Assembly (NCBI GenBank): GCA_031308135.1
Contig: JAHLJT010000631.1
Coordinates: 144,936,734 to 145,000,733 of the forward strand
DNA length: 64,000 nucleotides
Source: Acheta domesticus
Taxonomy: Eukaryota; Arthropoda; Insecta; Orthoptera; Gryllidae
Direction of reading: 5' to 3'
A program made the translations under genes and the position numbers. How positions within the stretch are numbered: position 1 is the stretch's first letter; each line of letters opens with the position of its first letter. The notes beneath the pieces were generated by a model. The model was not told where the DNA came from. It saw only the letters and a program-made list of their open reading frames with translations, and did no database searches. Of this stretch, positions 1-10,559 are shown piece by piece.

Positions 1-1682
1 TAGCACGAAAGTAGTGGAGATCTGTGTGGTAAGGGTGACAAGGTGGTCCATGGTTGACCTGTTCTTACTGAAACCACATTGGATGGGGGTAAGTAAGTTT
101 CTCTGTTCCAGGTGCCAGACCAAACGCGTATTCACCATTCGCTCCAGAAGTTTGCATATACAGCTTGTGAGCGAGATTGGACGGTAGGTTGACGGCTTTG
201 TCCTGTCCTTTCCTTCTTTAGGAATAGGAATAATAAACGCTTCGCGCCAGGTTCTAGAGAAGGTATGTTCCATCCAAATCTTGTTGAAGATACGGAGGAG
301 AAAGATACGTGCCTCTTCCGGCAGGTGTTTTAACATTTGGTTGTGTATCTGGTCTGGTCCTGGAGCAGAATCTTTCCCACGGGTGAGCGCACAGGAAAAT
401 TCATCCATGGAGAAAGGGGCGTTATAATCTTCCTCCAGGCAGGTTGAGAAGTCCAACCTGCATTTCTCCATTCTACTCTTAGTTTTCAAGAAGCTAGGGG
501 AGTAGTGTAAGGAAATGGAGTTATTTTCATAATGACAGGCCAATTCCTCAACTACCTTTTCTGGAGAAGTAATAAGATTTCCATTAATAAGAAGTCCTGG
601 GACAGATGGTGGGGAAAATCTTCCTCCGATCTGTCGGATCTTTCGCCATACTAATTTAGGCGGGGTATGGCAAGAAAGAGAAGAAATAAAGGCTCTCCAG
701 GAAGCGGTCTTACTTTCCCGTATTACTAATCTGGCTCTGGCCCGCTTTCTTTTGAAATCGATCAGGTTTGATGCGGTGGGGAACCTATTGAGCCTCGCGA
801 GTGCTTGCTTTCGGTCACGCACCGCGATGGCACAGTCAGCATTCCACCACGGCACAGGGACGCGTCGTGGCCGACACGTAGACTTTGGGATTGCAATGGT
901 GGCTGCGCGAAGAAGGGCGTCGGTGAATTGGGCCACCAAGGTATCGATATTATTTGAAAAGTGGTCTGGCATTATAATTTTCTCGCTGAATGTATCCCAG
1001 TCGGCTCGATGGAATAGCCTGCGAGAAGGGTGGATGCATTCTAAATTTGGGATATTAAAGTGGACCAAAGTGGGAAAATGGTCACTCCCATGTAGATCAT
1101 CGAGTACAGTCCACTCTACCATGGTCGATAGGAATGGACTGCAGAGTGCCAGATCGATTGACGAGAAGGAGTTTGACGCCATGGAGAAATGAGTGTGATT
1201 CCCGGAATTCAGAAGAATTAAGTTTTGCTGGTCAATAATATTTTCGAGGATAGAACCTCTCGGGCAGGTCCTCGTGCCACACCAGAGGGGATTGTGGGCA
1301 TTAAAATCCCCCGCAATAAGAAAAGGGGCGGGCAACTGAGAAAAAACATCTTCGAGTTCCTCTTGTGACACGACTTGGCCAGGGGGAATGTATATACTAC
1401 ACACCGTAAAAGAGAAGGATGGTAGGTGTACCCGTACGCAAACTGTTTGGAGGTCGGTTCGAACGTTGTGTTCCTCCGAGAACAGGGAGTCGCGGATGAG
1501 TACCGCAACGCCGCCGTGAGCACGAAGTCCGTCGTCTTGATCAAATCGAATCCGCGAAGAGACAGGGGATGATGAGGGAGAAGATGAGTTTCCTGAAGAC
1601 AGACTATAAATGGTTTGTGGCGAGAAATTATTAATCTTAATTCTTCTGAGTGAGCACGAAGACCATTCCATGAGAGAGCCAT
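1..1682 (-). pseudogene. Jockey-clade retrotransposon ORF2 (endonuclease + reverse transcriptase), partial, one frameshift
   Basis: This encodes the APE-type endonuclease and reverse transcriptase that nick target DNA and copy the element's RNA. The start MALSWNGLRAHSEELRLI and the motif FIVCLQETHL are the N-terminus of a Jockey-type endonuclease. Further on come IAGDFNAHNPLWCG (catalytic DFN) and GSDHFPTLV (catalytic SDH). The RT begins with AFIIPIPKEGKDRTKPSTYR and CGFSKNRSTMDHL near the left edge. The frame shifts once near 1540, between the LRGFD segment and DGLRAHGGVAVLIRD. From there I read no stop down to base 1, where the window cuts the gene before the YADD box. The ATG lies 9 nt after the ORF1 stop, the usual tight ORF1/ORF2 spacing. 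The clade is known; the exact family is not. Confidence 0.85.
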
Positions 1683-1691
1683 TATGAGAAA

Positions 1692-3149
1692 TTATTTCTT
1701 TGGTTGCTTTTTTTTCTTTCTCACCTCGTGAATGGTTGTAGAGGAACTCTCGTGGGGTTCCTCATCAACAGCAGAGTCATCCTGACTGCTGCTGGATATG
1801 GTCGTCTGTGTCGGGGAGATTTCCCGACTTTTGGCCACGGGTGACCGAGATCTACAAGAGCTGGAGGATCGTCCGATGTGATTCTCGGAAACAGAAAGAG
1901 GTGGACGGGATTTGGATGGCGTATTTTTCCTGGGAGGCGGTGTCTGCTTAAGATCGATTTCAGTTGAAGTCTCAGTTGAAGTGGTCGATGTCTGGTGGAG
2001 CTTTTGGACAGTTTTTTTGTACTTTGTGGGAATGATAATTTTCCCACCTTGGATACATGCCGAATCTTCGGGGAAGTCTGTCGGCGACACCTGACAACTA
2101 AAGTGCGAAACTACCGCTGGGGTACAGTGAGTTTGACAACTCGCTGTTACTCCCGGGGACTTAGGTTTTACAGCACTGGAAAAGGATCGTGATAGGTCCA
2201 CTGGATTCCTGATTTGGAACCTACGCTTCGCCTCAGGGAAGGAAACCTTTTCGGTTACTCTTATTTTTTGGATTTCCCTTTCCCGGAGAAACGTGGGACA
2301 CTGGTTGTCGTTGGCTGGGTGATCGCCTTCGCAATTCACACAGTGCGGTGGTTTGTCGCAGGGTTGTTGGTCGTGAACTGACGATCCGCACTTCTCGCAA
2401 ACCGCGTTTACGGACATACATCGCTGTTGGGTATGCCCAAACCTTTGGCACTTGAAGCAGCGCAAAGGGTTCGGCACATACTGCCGCACACGGAGGTTGT
2501 AGAAAGCGGTAACGATCCTTTCCGGGAGGGATGGTCGGTCAAAAGTAAGGATCAGGGTAGAAGTAGGGATCACTTTCCCCTGCTCCTTCCTTCCGATCCT
2601 GTACACCTGAGTCACGCCAAAGGTCTTAAAAAAGTTTAGAAGATCTTCCTCCGTTTCTGTAGCAAAGTCCTCGTGGTTTACCACGCCTTTGCACAGGTTC
2701 AAGGTGGGATGAACCGTGATTACTACCTGGAGGCCGGCAATCTGCTTTGTATTTTTAATTTTTCCAATTTGCTCGTCGGTACGTGCTTCAAAAAGAATCG
2801 TTCCGTTCCTCTGTCGCACGACCGCTTGGAGCTTCCCGTAAGCCTCTTCTATGGCTCGCGCCAGACGGACAGCACTTACAGTTTTAAAAGTTTTACCTTC
2901 CTCAGCGCATGACATGAGGAGGAAACGAGGCATCTTGGGTCGATCTTCTTCTCTAGAAAAGAAACTATTCAAGTCGATGGTTCTCTCGGCACATCTCCTC
3001 TTCCTTGGAAGAGGGCGGGGGGAAAGGTGAAGTATCCATATAGATGGAATAGGTTCATCCTCGTGGTCCCCACCCACCACGGAGCCCAACAAGGGGACAC
3101 TCCATCGGAGTGCCAGGGTTGCCACGAGGATATAGTGGGGGAATAACAC
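1692..3149 (-). CDS. Jockey-clade ORF1, Gag-like nucleic-acid-binding protein with CCHC knuckles
   Basis: ORF1 of the same element is an RNA-binding Gag-like protein that packages the element's RNA. The open frame is 485 codons, but the first 72 look like translated 5' UTR. The ATG at 2933-2931 (MPRFLLMSC...) is a better start and gives about 413 residues. An RRM-like region (LARAIEEAYGKLQAVVRQRN, then QIAGLQVVI) comes first. It is followed by three zinc knuckles starting CFKCQRFGHTQQRC, CEKCGSSVHDQQPC and CVNCEGDHPANDNQC, then FLREREIQKIRV, typical of Jockey Gag. The C-terminal third is Ser/Pro/Lys-rich and low in complexity. No stop or frameshift was seen, unusual among the decayed elements in this window. 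It sits directly upstream of ORF2. Confidence 0.85.
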   Translation of the reverse strand: MLFPHYILVATLALRWSVPLLGSVVGGDHEDEPIPSIWILHLSPRPLPRKRRCAERTIDLNSFFSREEDRPKMPRFLLMSCAEEGKTFKTVSAVRLARAIEEAYGKLQAVVRQRNGTILFEARTDEQIGKIKNTKQIAGLQVVITVHPTLNLCKGVVNHEDFATETEEDLLNFFKTFGVTQVYRIGRKEQGKVIPTSTLILTFDRPSLPERIVTAFYNLRVRQYVPNPLRCFKCQRFGHTQQRCMSVNAVCEKCGSSVHDQQPCDKPPHCVNCEGDHPANDNQCPTFLREREIQKIRVTEKVSFPEAKRRFQIRNPVDLSRSFSSAVKPKSPGVTASCQTHCTPAVVSHFSCQVSPTDFPEDSACIQGGKIIIPTKYKKTVQKLHQTSTTSTETSTEIDLKQTPPPRKNTPSKSRPPLSVSENHIGRSSSSCRSRSPVAKSREISPTQTTISSSSQDDSAVDEEPHESSSTTIHEVRKKKKQPKK

Positions 3150-3640
3150 AGCGCTGCACCGCCGTGGATTCCCCCGCTCACCCTGGAGTTCAGTACAAGA
3201 CCTAGTCCGAGCCGATTGATCGGGAGTGGGTTAGCTCCCGACCGCCCGTCTAGAAGAGTCCGGGGCCAAAGCGAGTGTGTTGGAACCTACAGGGAATGTT
3301 TCCCAAAATACGTAATCAACGTACCCCTTAGTGCAAGGCCAACAGTAGCACTAGGACTAGATAGGGAAACAAACAGGTCCCTCCCACTGCCCGGACACAC
3401 ATTCCCTCCGACACGGGTCGCCATGCACGGCAAACACATGGGTGGGCGTTCAGCATACAGAGGCCAGTGAGGAAGAAAAAGGAGTGAAAAGAACGTACAT
3501 GACATGAAATGAGAAGCAAGAAGATGAAAAAAATGGAGAAAGGAACACTTGAGAGCCTTCTCTGCATCCCCCCGTCAGGACGTGGACCAACCCACCTCGA
3601 CGGGTAGAGTGAACAGAGTAGCACAGCTAGAAGTGCTTTG
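3150..3640 (-). other. Probable 5' UTR of the Jockey-clade element
   Basis: GC-rich sequence upstream of ORF1, unlike the AT-rich host flank, with no supportable ORF. Composition and position suggest the 5' UTR with internal promoter, ending somewhere near 3600-3640. No target-site duplication could be set because the 3' end lies outside the window. Confidence 0.5.
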
Positions 3641-3689
3641 GTTTCGGCAACTTTTTCCTGAAGTACCCGTTTTTGCCACTACAGATTCA

Positions 3690-3810
3690 TAGCGCTGTTC
3701 CTCTTCCCGTTGGCGTTTATTGTGAAGCGCACGTCCCTCGCGTTCCCGTTCCCGTCCTCGCCTTCGCGTTGCCGTTCCCGTTCGCGGGCTATTGTAGAGC
3801 GGCCTTAAGG
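3690..3810. repeat. GTTCCC/GCGTTC-like short-unit repeat
   Basis: A GC-rich block made of imperfect hexamers such as CGTTCC, CCGTTC and CGCGTT. The plus-strand open frame across it (VPVPVLAFALPFPF) is a product of the repeat and is not taken as a gene. Confidence 0.5.
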
Positions 3811-3817
3811 CTCCGGG

Positions 3818-6185
3818 TCCAGGAGAAATCCAAGCGAATTGATAAAGAATGGAACACCAAAGGTAGTACGGATGATGACGAAACTAATTAATAGCTGTAT
3901 CAATAAAGGCGATATACCCGAAGACTGGAAAATGGCTTATATAACACCAATATATAAGAAAGGAAGGAAAGATAAATGTGAAAATTATAGAGGGATAGCA
4001 GTGACAAACACGTTCAGTAAGGTATATGGAAGAATGTTAAGAGAATTAATAGAAGAGGGATACAAGGAGTACGAAGAACAAAGTGGTTTTAGAGCAGGTC
4101 GTTCTTGCATAGATAACCTGTTTTGTTTGTCCCAAGTGATGCAAAAGAAATGGCAAACAGGGAGAGAACTTCATATGGTCTTCCTTGATTTAGCAAAGGC
4201 CTATGATAGTGTGCCAGTCATAAAGTTATGGGAAGTTGTGAATGAAAGTAATGTAAATAAAATTTTAATAAATGCGGTGAAGGAATTGTACATAGATCAA
4301 AAAGGAAAGGTGAAAGTTGGAAAACAGATGACCAAAGCATTTCCTATATCAAAAGGACTACGGCAAGGCCTCACCTACCCTCTTTAAAATATATGTTAAT
4401 GCGGTGTTACAGGTATGGAAAAGAAAATGCGCTGGGATGGGAATACCACTTGATGATAATATAACATTCTATACCCTACAATTCGCTGATGATCAGGTAC
4501 TGATGGCGCAAGACCAGGAAGATATTGAATATATGACTAGGAAGATAAAATAAGATTATGAGAAATGGGGACTAAGCCTCAATCTAGAGAAAACAGTGTA
4601 CTGGACACTAGGCAGTACACATGATGTATTGACTATGGAAACTGGAGAAATAATAAGAACAGCAGAGGACATAAAGTACTTCTGAACAACAGTGGCGTAG
4701 CGTCAGGGGACGCTGAGATGCTGAGCATCCCCGTATATAAGAACCTTAAATACAGCATTGATAATCTTACAAGTGGTCTGTTGAGCGAAACACGTTTTGT
4801 ATTAATTTTAAATTGATTTCCTATGATTGAATTCGGCGGGCTGTTGAAGCTGGCCTCTGATTGCTTGGAAGCTAAAATACTTCAGCGTCTGCCGCCAGAT
4901 TGCGACGAGCAATGACGCATGCGCAGATGGCGAGGTCCCCCTCTCCCCTCTTCACCCCTGGCCCAGAGAAACCCGACTGCTTTACGCTAGCGTCTACTGC
5001 GGAAAGAAGCTCGTTTGTGCACGAGAGTGCAGCACACTTCAGGCGTTCAGTAAATTATCTTTCTCTCTCTCACTCGGGAGTCCCCGCTTGGTCATGGGTA
5101 CAAACTGTAGAAATAGTGCCTGACTACTATTTCTTAATTAATATCCAAGAAATTGTATTATCTCTTAAATAGATTACATATTATTTAAGTCTGCAATGTA
5201 TAAATTAACAAATGGTCCTATTGCCATTCGCGTATAAGAATTAAAGCTGAGCCATTGTATAATTTGCTTTCAAGACATCGGCAAACCCTGACTGCTGTGA
5301 GGATTTTGTGGGAAGCGCCTACACCGTCGTAAGCAATCGAGATCGTGGAAGTAGTCCCAGTGTATCTGCCTTGTGTTGCGTTCGCCTGTTAGACGAAGTA
5401 GTTGATAGTGACATTTTGTGTGTTATTGTTGAGCACCCCAAACGTGTGAGTCACGCTACGCAACTGGTGAACAACAATAGGGAAACAAGGTTTTTATGAA
5501 AAGGAATGTGAAACTCGAATAATTAAAGGAAGGAAAATTTTAGGAGCCCTGAATCCAGTTATCTGGGATCCAAATATAAGCAGAAAAACGAAATTTAGAT
5601 TATATAAAAGTATTATTGAAAGTGTTGCATTATACGGAGCAGAAATATGGGAACTTCCAGAACCACAGAAAAGAAAATTGAGAGCCCTGGAAAGGGATAT
5701 CCTCAGAGGAGCTGCAGCAATATCTAGAATGGAAAAAATTAGAAATGAAAGGGTTAAGCATTAAGGGTTATTAAGAAATAAAGGTTAAGCAAGGGGAATT
5801 TGCATCGTGATATTATAGAGGAAATTGAAAAGAAACAACTCACTTGGTTTGGACATGTACAGCAAATGGAGGAGAAAAGACTCCCCAAAAGATCATTAGA
5901 ATGGCAACCAAGCGAAAGTTGGAAACGAGGAAGACCAAGACCAGGGTGGAACGACCAGATCAGAAAGACAATCGAGAAGTGGAAATTACCTCCTGATGCC
6001 TGGAAGAACAGAGAAGAATGGAGAAGAAGATGAAAGCGTCTCCTAAAGAAATCTGAAAGGTATCTCTGAAAATATCAACGACAATATCATTATTTATAAC
6101 AATAATACAATTATTATGGAATCTTGAAATTCATATTTATATATTTGAGAGCTTATTTTCCAATTTTCGAAGTTTCCTCCCCGGA

Positions 6186-6190
<5 letters not shown>
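3818..6190 (+). mobile_element. RTE-like non-LTR retrotransposon, 5'-truncated, split by a hAT insertion
   Basis: The left part carries RT blocks: ITPIYKKGRKDKCENYRGIA (3930-3990), SGFRAGRSCIDNLF, MVFLDLAKAYDSV, then KGLRQGLTYPL with a frame break where GDPLSPLLF is expected, and LQFADDQVLMAQ (FADD box, near 4480). The reading continues to 4689 and resumes at 5475 with RKTKFRLYKSIIESVALYGA. It ends with the C-terminal KKQLTWFGHVQQMEEKRLPK and WKRGRPRPGW (5830-5960), typical of RTE-type ORFs. Defects are a one-base shift near 3830, a stop in the thumb (4552) and the nested element at 4690-5466. The 3' end is unclear and may use the TA microsatellite at 6190. Confidence 0.75.
4690..5466. mobile_element. 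Non-autonomous hAT element nested in the RTE copy
   Basis: The termini are inverted repeats: CAGTGGCGTAGCGTCA at the left, and CAGTTGCGTAGCGTGA as the reverse complement of the right end. Flanking 8-mers are CTGAACAA (4682-4689) and GTGAACAA (5467-5474), a target duplication with one later change. Eight-base duplications and CAG-starting ends are the hAT signature. Inside the 777 bp I see no transposase. Removing the insert and one duplication leaves the surrounding RTE reading frame continuous, which supports these borders. Confidence 0.9.

Positions 6191-6234
<44 letters not shown>
6190..6234. repeat. (TA)n microsatellite
   Basis: A run of about 22 TA units. It lies between the RTE tail and the next repeat and may have served as the RTE tail or insertion site. 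Confidence 0.95.
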
Positions 6235-6237
<3 letters not shown>

Positions 6238-6369
6238 ACCACCTAGACTTACAAGGCCTGAGCAGTCATTCAAAATGGCCGCCTAAGAAGACCATACAAA
6301 CTGAAATGCAATGTAAAATTGTGGTTACCAGACGAATATATATCATAAAATACACTACTGAATAAGGAG

Positions 6370-7960
6370 AACTAGTGGTGTTACAGAATGGCACAGACTT
6401 TCCCGTATTAGTTTTCTATTTTCCTGGGTCTTCGCTAGCTATTCGGAATTGCCATATACTCTTTCTTGCCAGCTACCATCTATCATCGCCAAAAGTACAT
6501 TTTTTTGTCATTTTCCTAATTTTTCGGTTTCCTATTGGTAGAACAGAAACATTAATTTTAGAATATTAAAGAACACAAAAACCTAGCCGTAAATGGCAAT
6601 TTTCTTTTAAAAATTATGTGCCGTTTAAGAGAAAATGGCGTTTTAGCACTACTAAAAGTGCGAAATTTGAAGCTCATTTTCACAGAAAATTTTTGAGTTT
6701 TCAAAATACTTTATTTGAAGTTATTTGAAGCACTTACACTCACAAATATAATCATCTTTACAAATTGCTGGTAATGTGCATATTAAAGACGTGAGAGATC
6801 TTTCAAAAAATTTACATTTATATAATTTTTGAAAAAAAAAACAACTCAAAATAAACTTCACGCTATACTAATGAGTGTAATTAGCACTATCCGTTACAAA
6901 AGTTTCAAGAAAAAAATTGCAGCCATATACGAGAAAATGGCGTTTGAGCATTTCTGAAAATGCCGAAATTTGAGCCAATTTTTACAGAAAACGGTAGTGT
7001 TTTCGAGAAACTTTACTTGACATTATTTAAAGCATATATACTCGTAAATATAAAAATGTAAAAAAATCGTCGATAATGTAAATATTAACGACGTGAGAGA
7101 CAAGTAAAAAAATTTATTTTTGTAATTTTTGAAAAAACCAACCGATAGACCAAAATGGCTTTTATGTCATTGATAGAGTACATTTACCACTACCCCTACC
7201 AAAAGTTTAAAGAAAAAATTTGGAGCCGTTTTTGAGAAAATTTTGTTTTTGTAATTTTTTAAAATTGCACATTTTGCACGCAATATTGCACGAAAACTAC
7301 CAAAATTGTGAAAAACATTTACATGACCTTTATTAAAGAACTCAATATGCAGAACAAATTTTATTTGAAGAAAAAATCTCTATCTTCAATTTTGTAGTTG
7401 GAGAAAGACGCCGAAAAAAATTCAAACTTTCACAATTTTCCAAAATTCAGAGCTGGACGTGAAAATCGGACCTATACCATGTTAAAAAGTGTATTTTCCT
7501 CTATTCATACAAGAAATTTAAAGAAAAAATTTGGAGTCGTTTTTGAGAAAATGTTGAAAATCCCCGGGGGGCTTCATATAAAGTACCCCCAAATTTTAAA
7601 GAATCTTTTTCAAAATCACAAAGCTTCGACTAGAATCAGATCGACTGGGGAATATCAATTTTGAAGAAAATCGACCGAACGGTTTAGGCGCTAGCCGTTG
7701 ATCACAGACGGACAGACGGACGGAATGCCCTCAATCGATTTTTAAGTATAAAGAAGCAACAAATCATGGATTTTGACCACACCACGAGATAGAGGATTTT
7801 TTTTCTTAATTTAGCAACTGGTTTTATCCACTTATTCGTTTTCATGGCCCGGCAATTAATTTTTTTCCGCCGAAAATTGGCCATTTTTTCGCGCAGCATT
7901 ACATAACTTTCCCTATACTACGTATATCACTCCGTGTATACGTACGTATACGGGAAAGTA
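6370..7960 (+). repeat. Family A repeat, copy 1 (1.6 kb, internal ~302-bp tandem units, hairpin end)
   Basis: This is the reference copy of a family found at least five times here. It begins ACTAGTGGTGTTACAGAATG. The box GAGAAAATGG or its variant recurs at about 6631, 6933, 7235 and 7547, each preceded by AAAAGTTT..AAGAAAAAATTTGGAGCC-type sequence, so the body is three to four diverged ~302-bp units. After the array come GACGGACAGACGGACGG, an ATCGATTTT box, and a hairpin with arms at 7906-7926 and 7937-7959. ACTTTCCCGTAT near the start (6397-6408) is matched inverted at the end (7948-7959). There is no coding capacity. The class is unknown to me. Confidence 0.7.
7906..7959. repeat. Terminal hairpin of family A
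   Basis: ACTTTCCCTATACTACGTATA pairs imperfectly with TATACGTACGTATACGGGAA plus AGT. The same structure stands at 42448-42512 in the inverted copy, so it is a conserved part of the family. Confidence 0.7.
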
Positions 7961-8588
7961 AAAAAGGGTCTACTTTCTTCAGCTGGAAGATTGTACATCA
8001 ATATAAGTTATTTTTCAGACGAAGAAAGCTGCGTACATTTTCAATTAATACTATTATTATCACTTACAACGCCCAGTACAAAAAATACTATTTCTTCTAA
8101 TCCCAATATCCTTCTTTTTAAAAATATTTTGCAAATCCTGATTTTAAATGTATCTCCTCCATCATGAGAGTCACTAATTTATCATCACTATCACTTAATT
8201 TACATAAGTATTTGTTTCTTGCATGCTTTAAAAAATATCAATTTGTTTCATTTGAGGTTCTAAACAAAATAAAGAACACCATCTCCTAATTTCAGTAGGC
8301 TGAGGAAACATTACTAACCAAAAATGTTTGAAATATTTATAAGAATATTGCTATATGGTAAATAGCATACAAAACAAAATGAAAAACCATGAACTGTACT
8401 GATATGAACTTCTTACTTAATGAGTTTTATTTGTTCCAGCATAAAAGCAACAGACTTCTCAAATTGTAAATTTGTGGTATTGATTTGAAGTAAGAGGTCT
8501 GAAATTGAAGCAAAACCATCATGAAGACTGTTACTACTACTTGTATTAAAATATAACTTTACCTAACCTTTTCTAAAACATTACTAAT
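7961..8588. other. AT-rich interval, possible small minus-strand exon near 8440-8510
   Basis: Mostly featureless AT-rich sequence. On the minus strand a short open stretch (DLLLQINTTNLQFEKSVAFM) follows an AATTTCAG acceptor-like site at about 8500. It could be a downstream exon of the THAP-like gene, but nothing confirms this. Confidence 0.25.
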
Positions 8589-9059
8589 TTAATTTGTTAC
8601 ATACACCATCTGATACTGTAGTGCCTCCAAATTTTTTAATACCAAAACTCTATTGATAATTTTAGGGGTATAATTACAATCAACATGTTGAAAAAGGATA
8701 ATGCCTTCCTTATTAATAATCGACCAATAATCGTCCACAATAAGCAATTCCAGTTTGCCTTTTAGTACACCAAATGTGCTGAAAGATATTTCATTTAATT
8801 TTGAAATGTTTTCTTTTGCACTTTCTTCAATAGCAACAAACTGATACTCGTTTTCTCAATGCAATTTCTTTTCTTGAGGACTTTCTCCGTATGAAGTGAT
8901 TGAACGTTTCAAGTAAGCAGGACAATTAGGTAACAAAGAAGATATAGCTCCACGAGACAGTCGTGTATGTTTTAAAGGAACACTGATTTTTAGTCCATTA
9001 TTGCAATAGAACACTGAATTCTTCTCAATTTTCCACGTTCTCAAATGCAAAGTGCAAAA
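8589..9059 (-). pseudogene. THAP-domain protein fragment with an in-frame stop
   Basis: THAP domains are C2CH zinc-binding DNA-binding modules found in host regulators and P-element-type transposases. An exon-like segment begins after a TTTACTTTCAG acceptor. It starts FCTLHLRTW, the second C-x2-H half of the C2CH site, and runs to LKHTRLSRGAISSLLPNCPA, the AVPTIF-type box that closes a THAP domain (commonly RLKPGAVPSIFP). A TGA at 8858-8856 interrupts the frame. Beyond it the same frame stays open (ENEYQFVAIEE, FSTFGVLKGKLELLIVDDYW) to a TAA at 8591-8589. The first C-x2-4-C half was not found upstream. It could be a decayed THAP gene, a P-like element remnant, or a gene with an intron across the stop. 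Confidence 0.55.
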
Positions 9060-9920
9060 CTGAAAGTAAACACTGAACTTAGCATGTTACTTTTTTTCAC
9101 TTTTTATCTTAATTCCCTCACCCGGGGACACAGCCCTTATTTACCATGATTCTCACTATTATCAACAACAAACTACATCCACAAATACACAACTCGAAAA
9201 AGCTTCCCGCGCTACTCGACGTATATAACTGGATCGACTCAACTCGAACAAGTCAGCCTTTTCTAGCCACCATATTGGCTTTGAAAAATTGTACTGCGCA
9301 GGCCTTGTGTCTATTAGATATAGATATAGATAGATGGTGTTGATGTATACGAGTTTTCAGGCTCAAATAGTCCCAGAGAAAGTGGATCATACCTACTTCA
9401 TGAATATCACCCGTTATACTAACGGCATTGGCTTAGGGACTTTTCGTTACACTAAGTTTAGTACAGGCCCATTTCAGAAGAGTCAACCTTCAACGAAACT
9501 CCCCATGTGTTGGCATATACACGCCGAAATAGACTTTGTTTAGCTGGGGTTGGCATCTTTTCATTTGTTTTATTTTCTACCAACATGTTCAAAACTGCAC
9601 TCAAAAGCGTAGAAGCTGGCGTAGAAGCAAATTTACAATTTTTAATTGAATTTGTCGTTTTGATTTGATATTCTCATCGCATTATTTGTTTTTGAAATTT
9701 TAAATGAGACAGTGGAAACAATGCCACGTAAGTGTGTTAAAATGACGCGTGCAAATCGTGTTAAAGTTAAACAATGAATATTAAATAGTGCAGCAAGATA
9801 TGATGTTATTGTCCTATATGAGAATTCAAAAGCGAATTAGAACGAGAATGGATGATGAAAACGAATTCCGAACGTAGAAACATGTGAAGTATTGAAAATT
9901 CTAGGGACCAAAGCAAGCTG

Positions 9921-9922
<2 letters not shown>
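9060..9922. other. No recognisable gene
   Basis: Sequence of mixed composition upstream of the THAP fragment. A short plus-strand start (MPRKCVKMTRANRVKVKQ) at about 9721 ends within 20 codons and is not supported as a gene. Confidence 0.5.
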
Positions 9923-9969
<47 letters not shown>

Positions 9970-10126
9970 GCACGCACGCACGCACGCGCACACACGCGCA
10001 CGCACGCGCACACACGCACGCACACACGCGCACGCGCACGCACGCACGCACACACACGCACGCGCACGCACGCGCACACACGCACGCACACACGCACGCG
10101 CACACGCACGCACGCACACATACATA
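9923..10126. repeat. (CT)n followed by (CA)n/(CACG)n microsatellite
   Basis: About 30 bp of CT units, then about 170 bp of CA, CACG and CGCA units. The overlapping minus-strand frames, rich in Cys, Val, Arg and Ala, are artefacts of the repeat. Confidence 0.95.
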
Positions 10127-10161
10127 GGCGGGTCAACGGTGGAAATAATGGTGGTATATTT

Positions 10162-10347
10162 TGTTGATATTGTGCATTCTTGTATTCTCTTGTTTATTTA
10201 ACAACTTGTTTACTCATTTTCTTTTGTGTAATATCGTTCACTTTGACTGTTGTAGAACTTTATAAGTATCGTGTACACACGTAAGCCTTAAAAAAATTTG
10301 ATATGTAATTCAAAGAATCACGTGTGTTATTAAAAAAATATTCAAGT
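10162..10347 (+). repeat. 5' LTR of the copia element
   Basis: 186 bp beginning TGTTGATATTGTGCATTC and ending ATATTCAAGT. The 3' LTR shows the same landmarks (GTATTCTCTTGTTTATTT, AATCACGTGTGTTATTA). It does not end in the canonical CA; the border was chosen from the 5-bp duplication and the adjoining primer-binding site. Confidence 0.88.
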
Positions 10348-10362
10348 GGTTATGGGCCCAGG
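10348..10362 (+). other. Primer-binding site, initiator-tRNA-Met half-molecule type
   Basis: GGTTATGGGCCCAGG abuts the 5' LTR. It matches the copia-type primer site, which pairs with an internal part of initiator tRNA-Met rather than its 3' end. Confidence 0.75.
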
Positions 10363-10559
10363 TGCGTTATGACCTGAAGGACCGTGACTTTGAATTAAAT
10401 ATCGACGAGAGTGATTAAATAACTGAAGTCGATATCAGTGTGATATTGGCATGAGGTTGACCCAGGGTTTAGGGTGGCACGGTTCCTTTGGTTCCTTTTG
10501 TGATTCATTTACACTCGTAAATCACCCGCCACGGTTCACTTCAGAGGTGGCGAAAAATT

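Noticed and set aside
752..1192. 146-codon plus-strand ORF
   Set aside because: It is the antisense of the Jockey ORF2, which reads as clear endonuclease/RT protein on the minus strand.
3673..3891. 72-codon ORF rich in Val, Pro and Ala
   Set aside because: It is produced by the GTTCCC-like hexamer repeat and runs into the RTE fragment out of frame.
6370..7960. A CRISPR-like or simple satellite array
   Set aside because: The ~302-bp units are diverged, AT-rich, too long for CRISPR, and sit inside a dispersed element with fixed ends.
9806..10136. Cys/Val/Ala/Arg-rich minus-strand ORFs of 60-103 codons
   Set aside because: They are translations of the CA/CACG and CT microsatellite.
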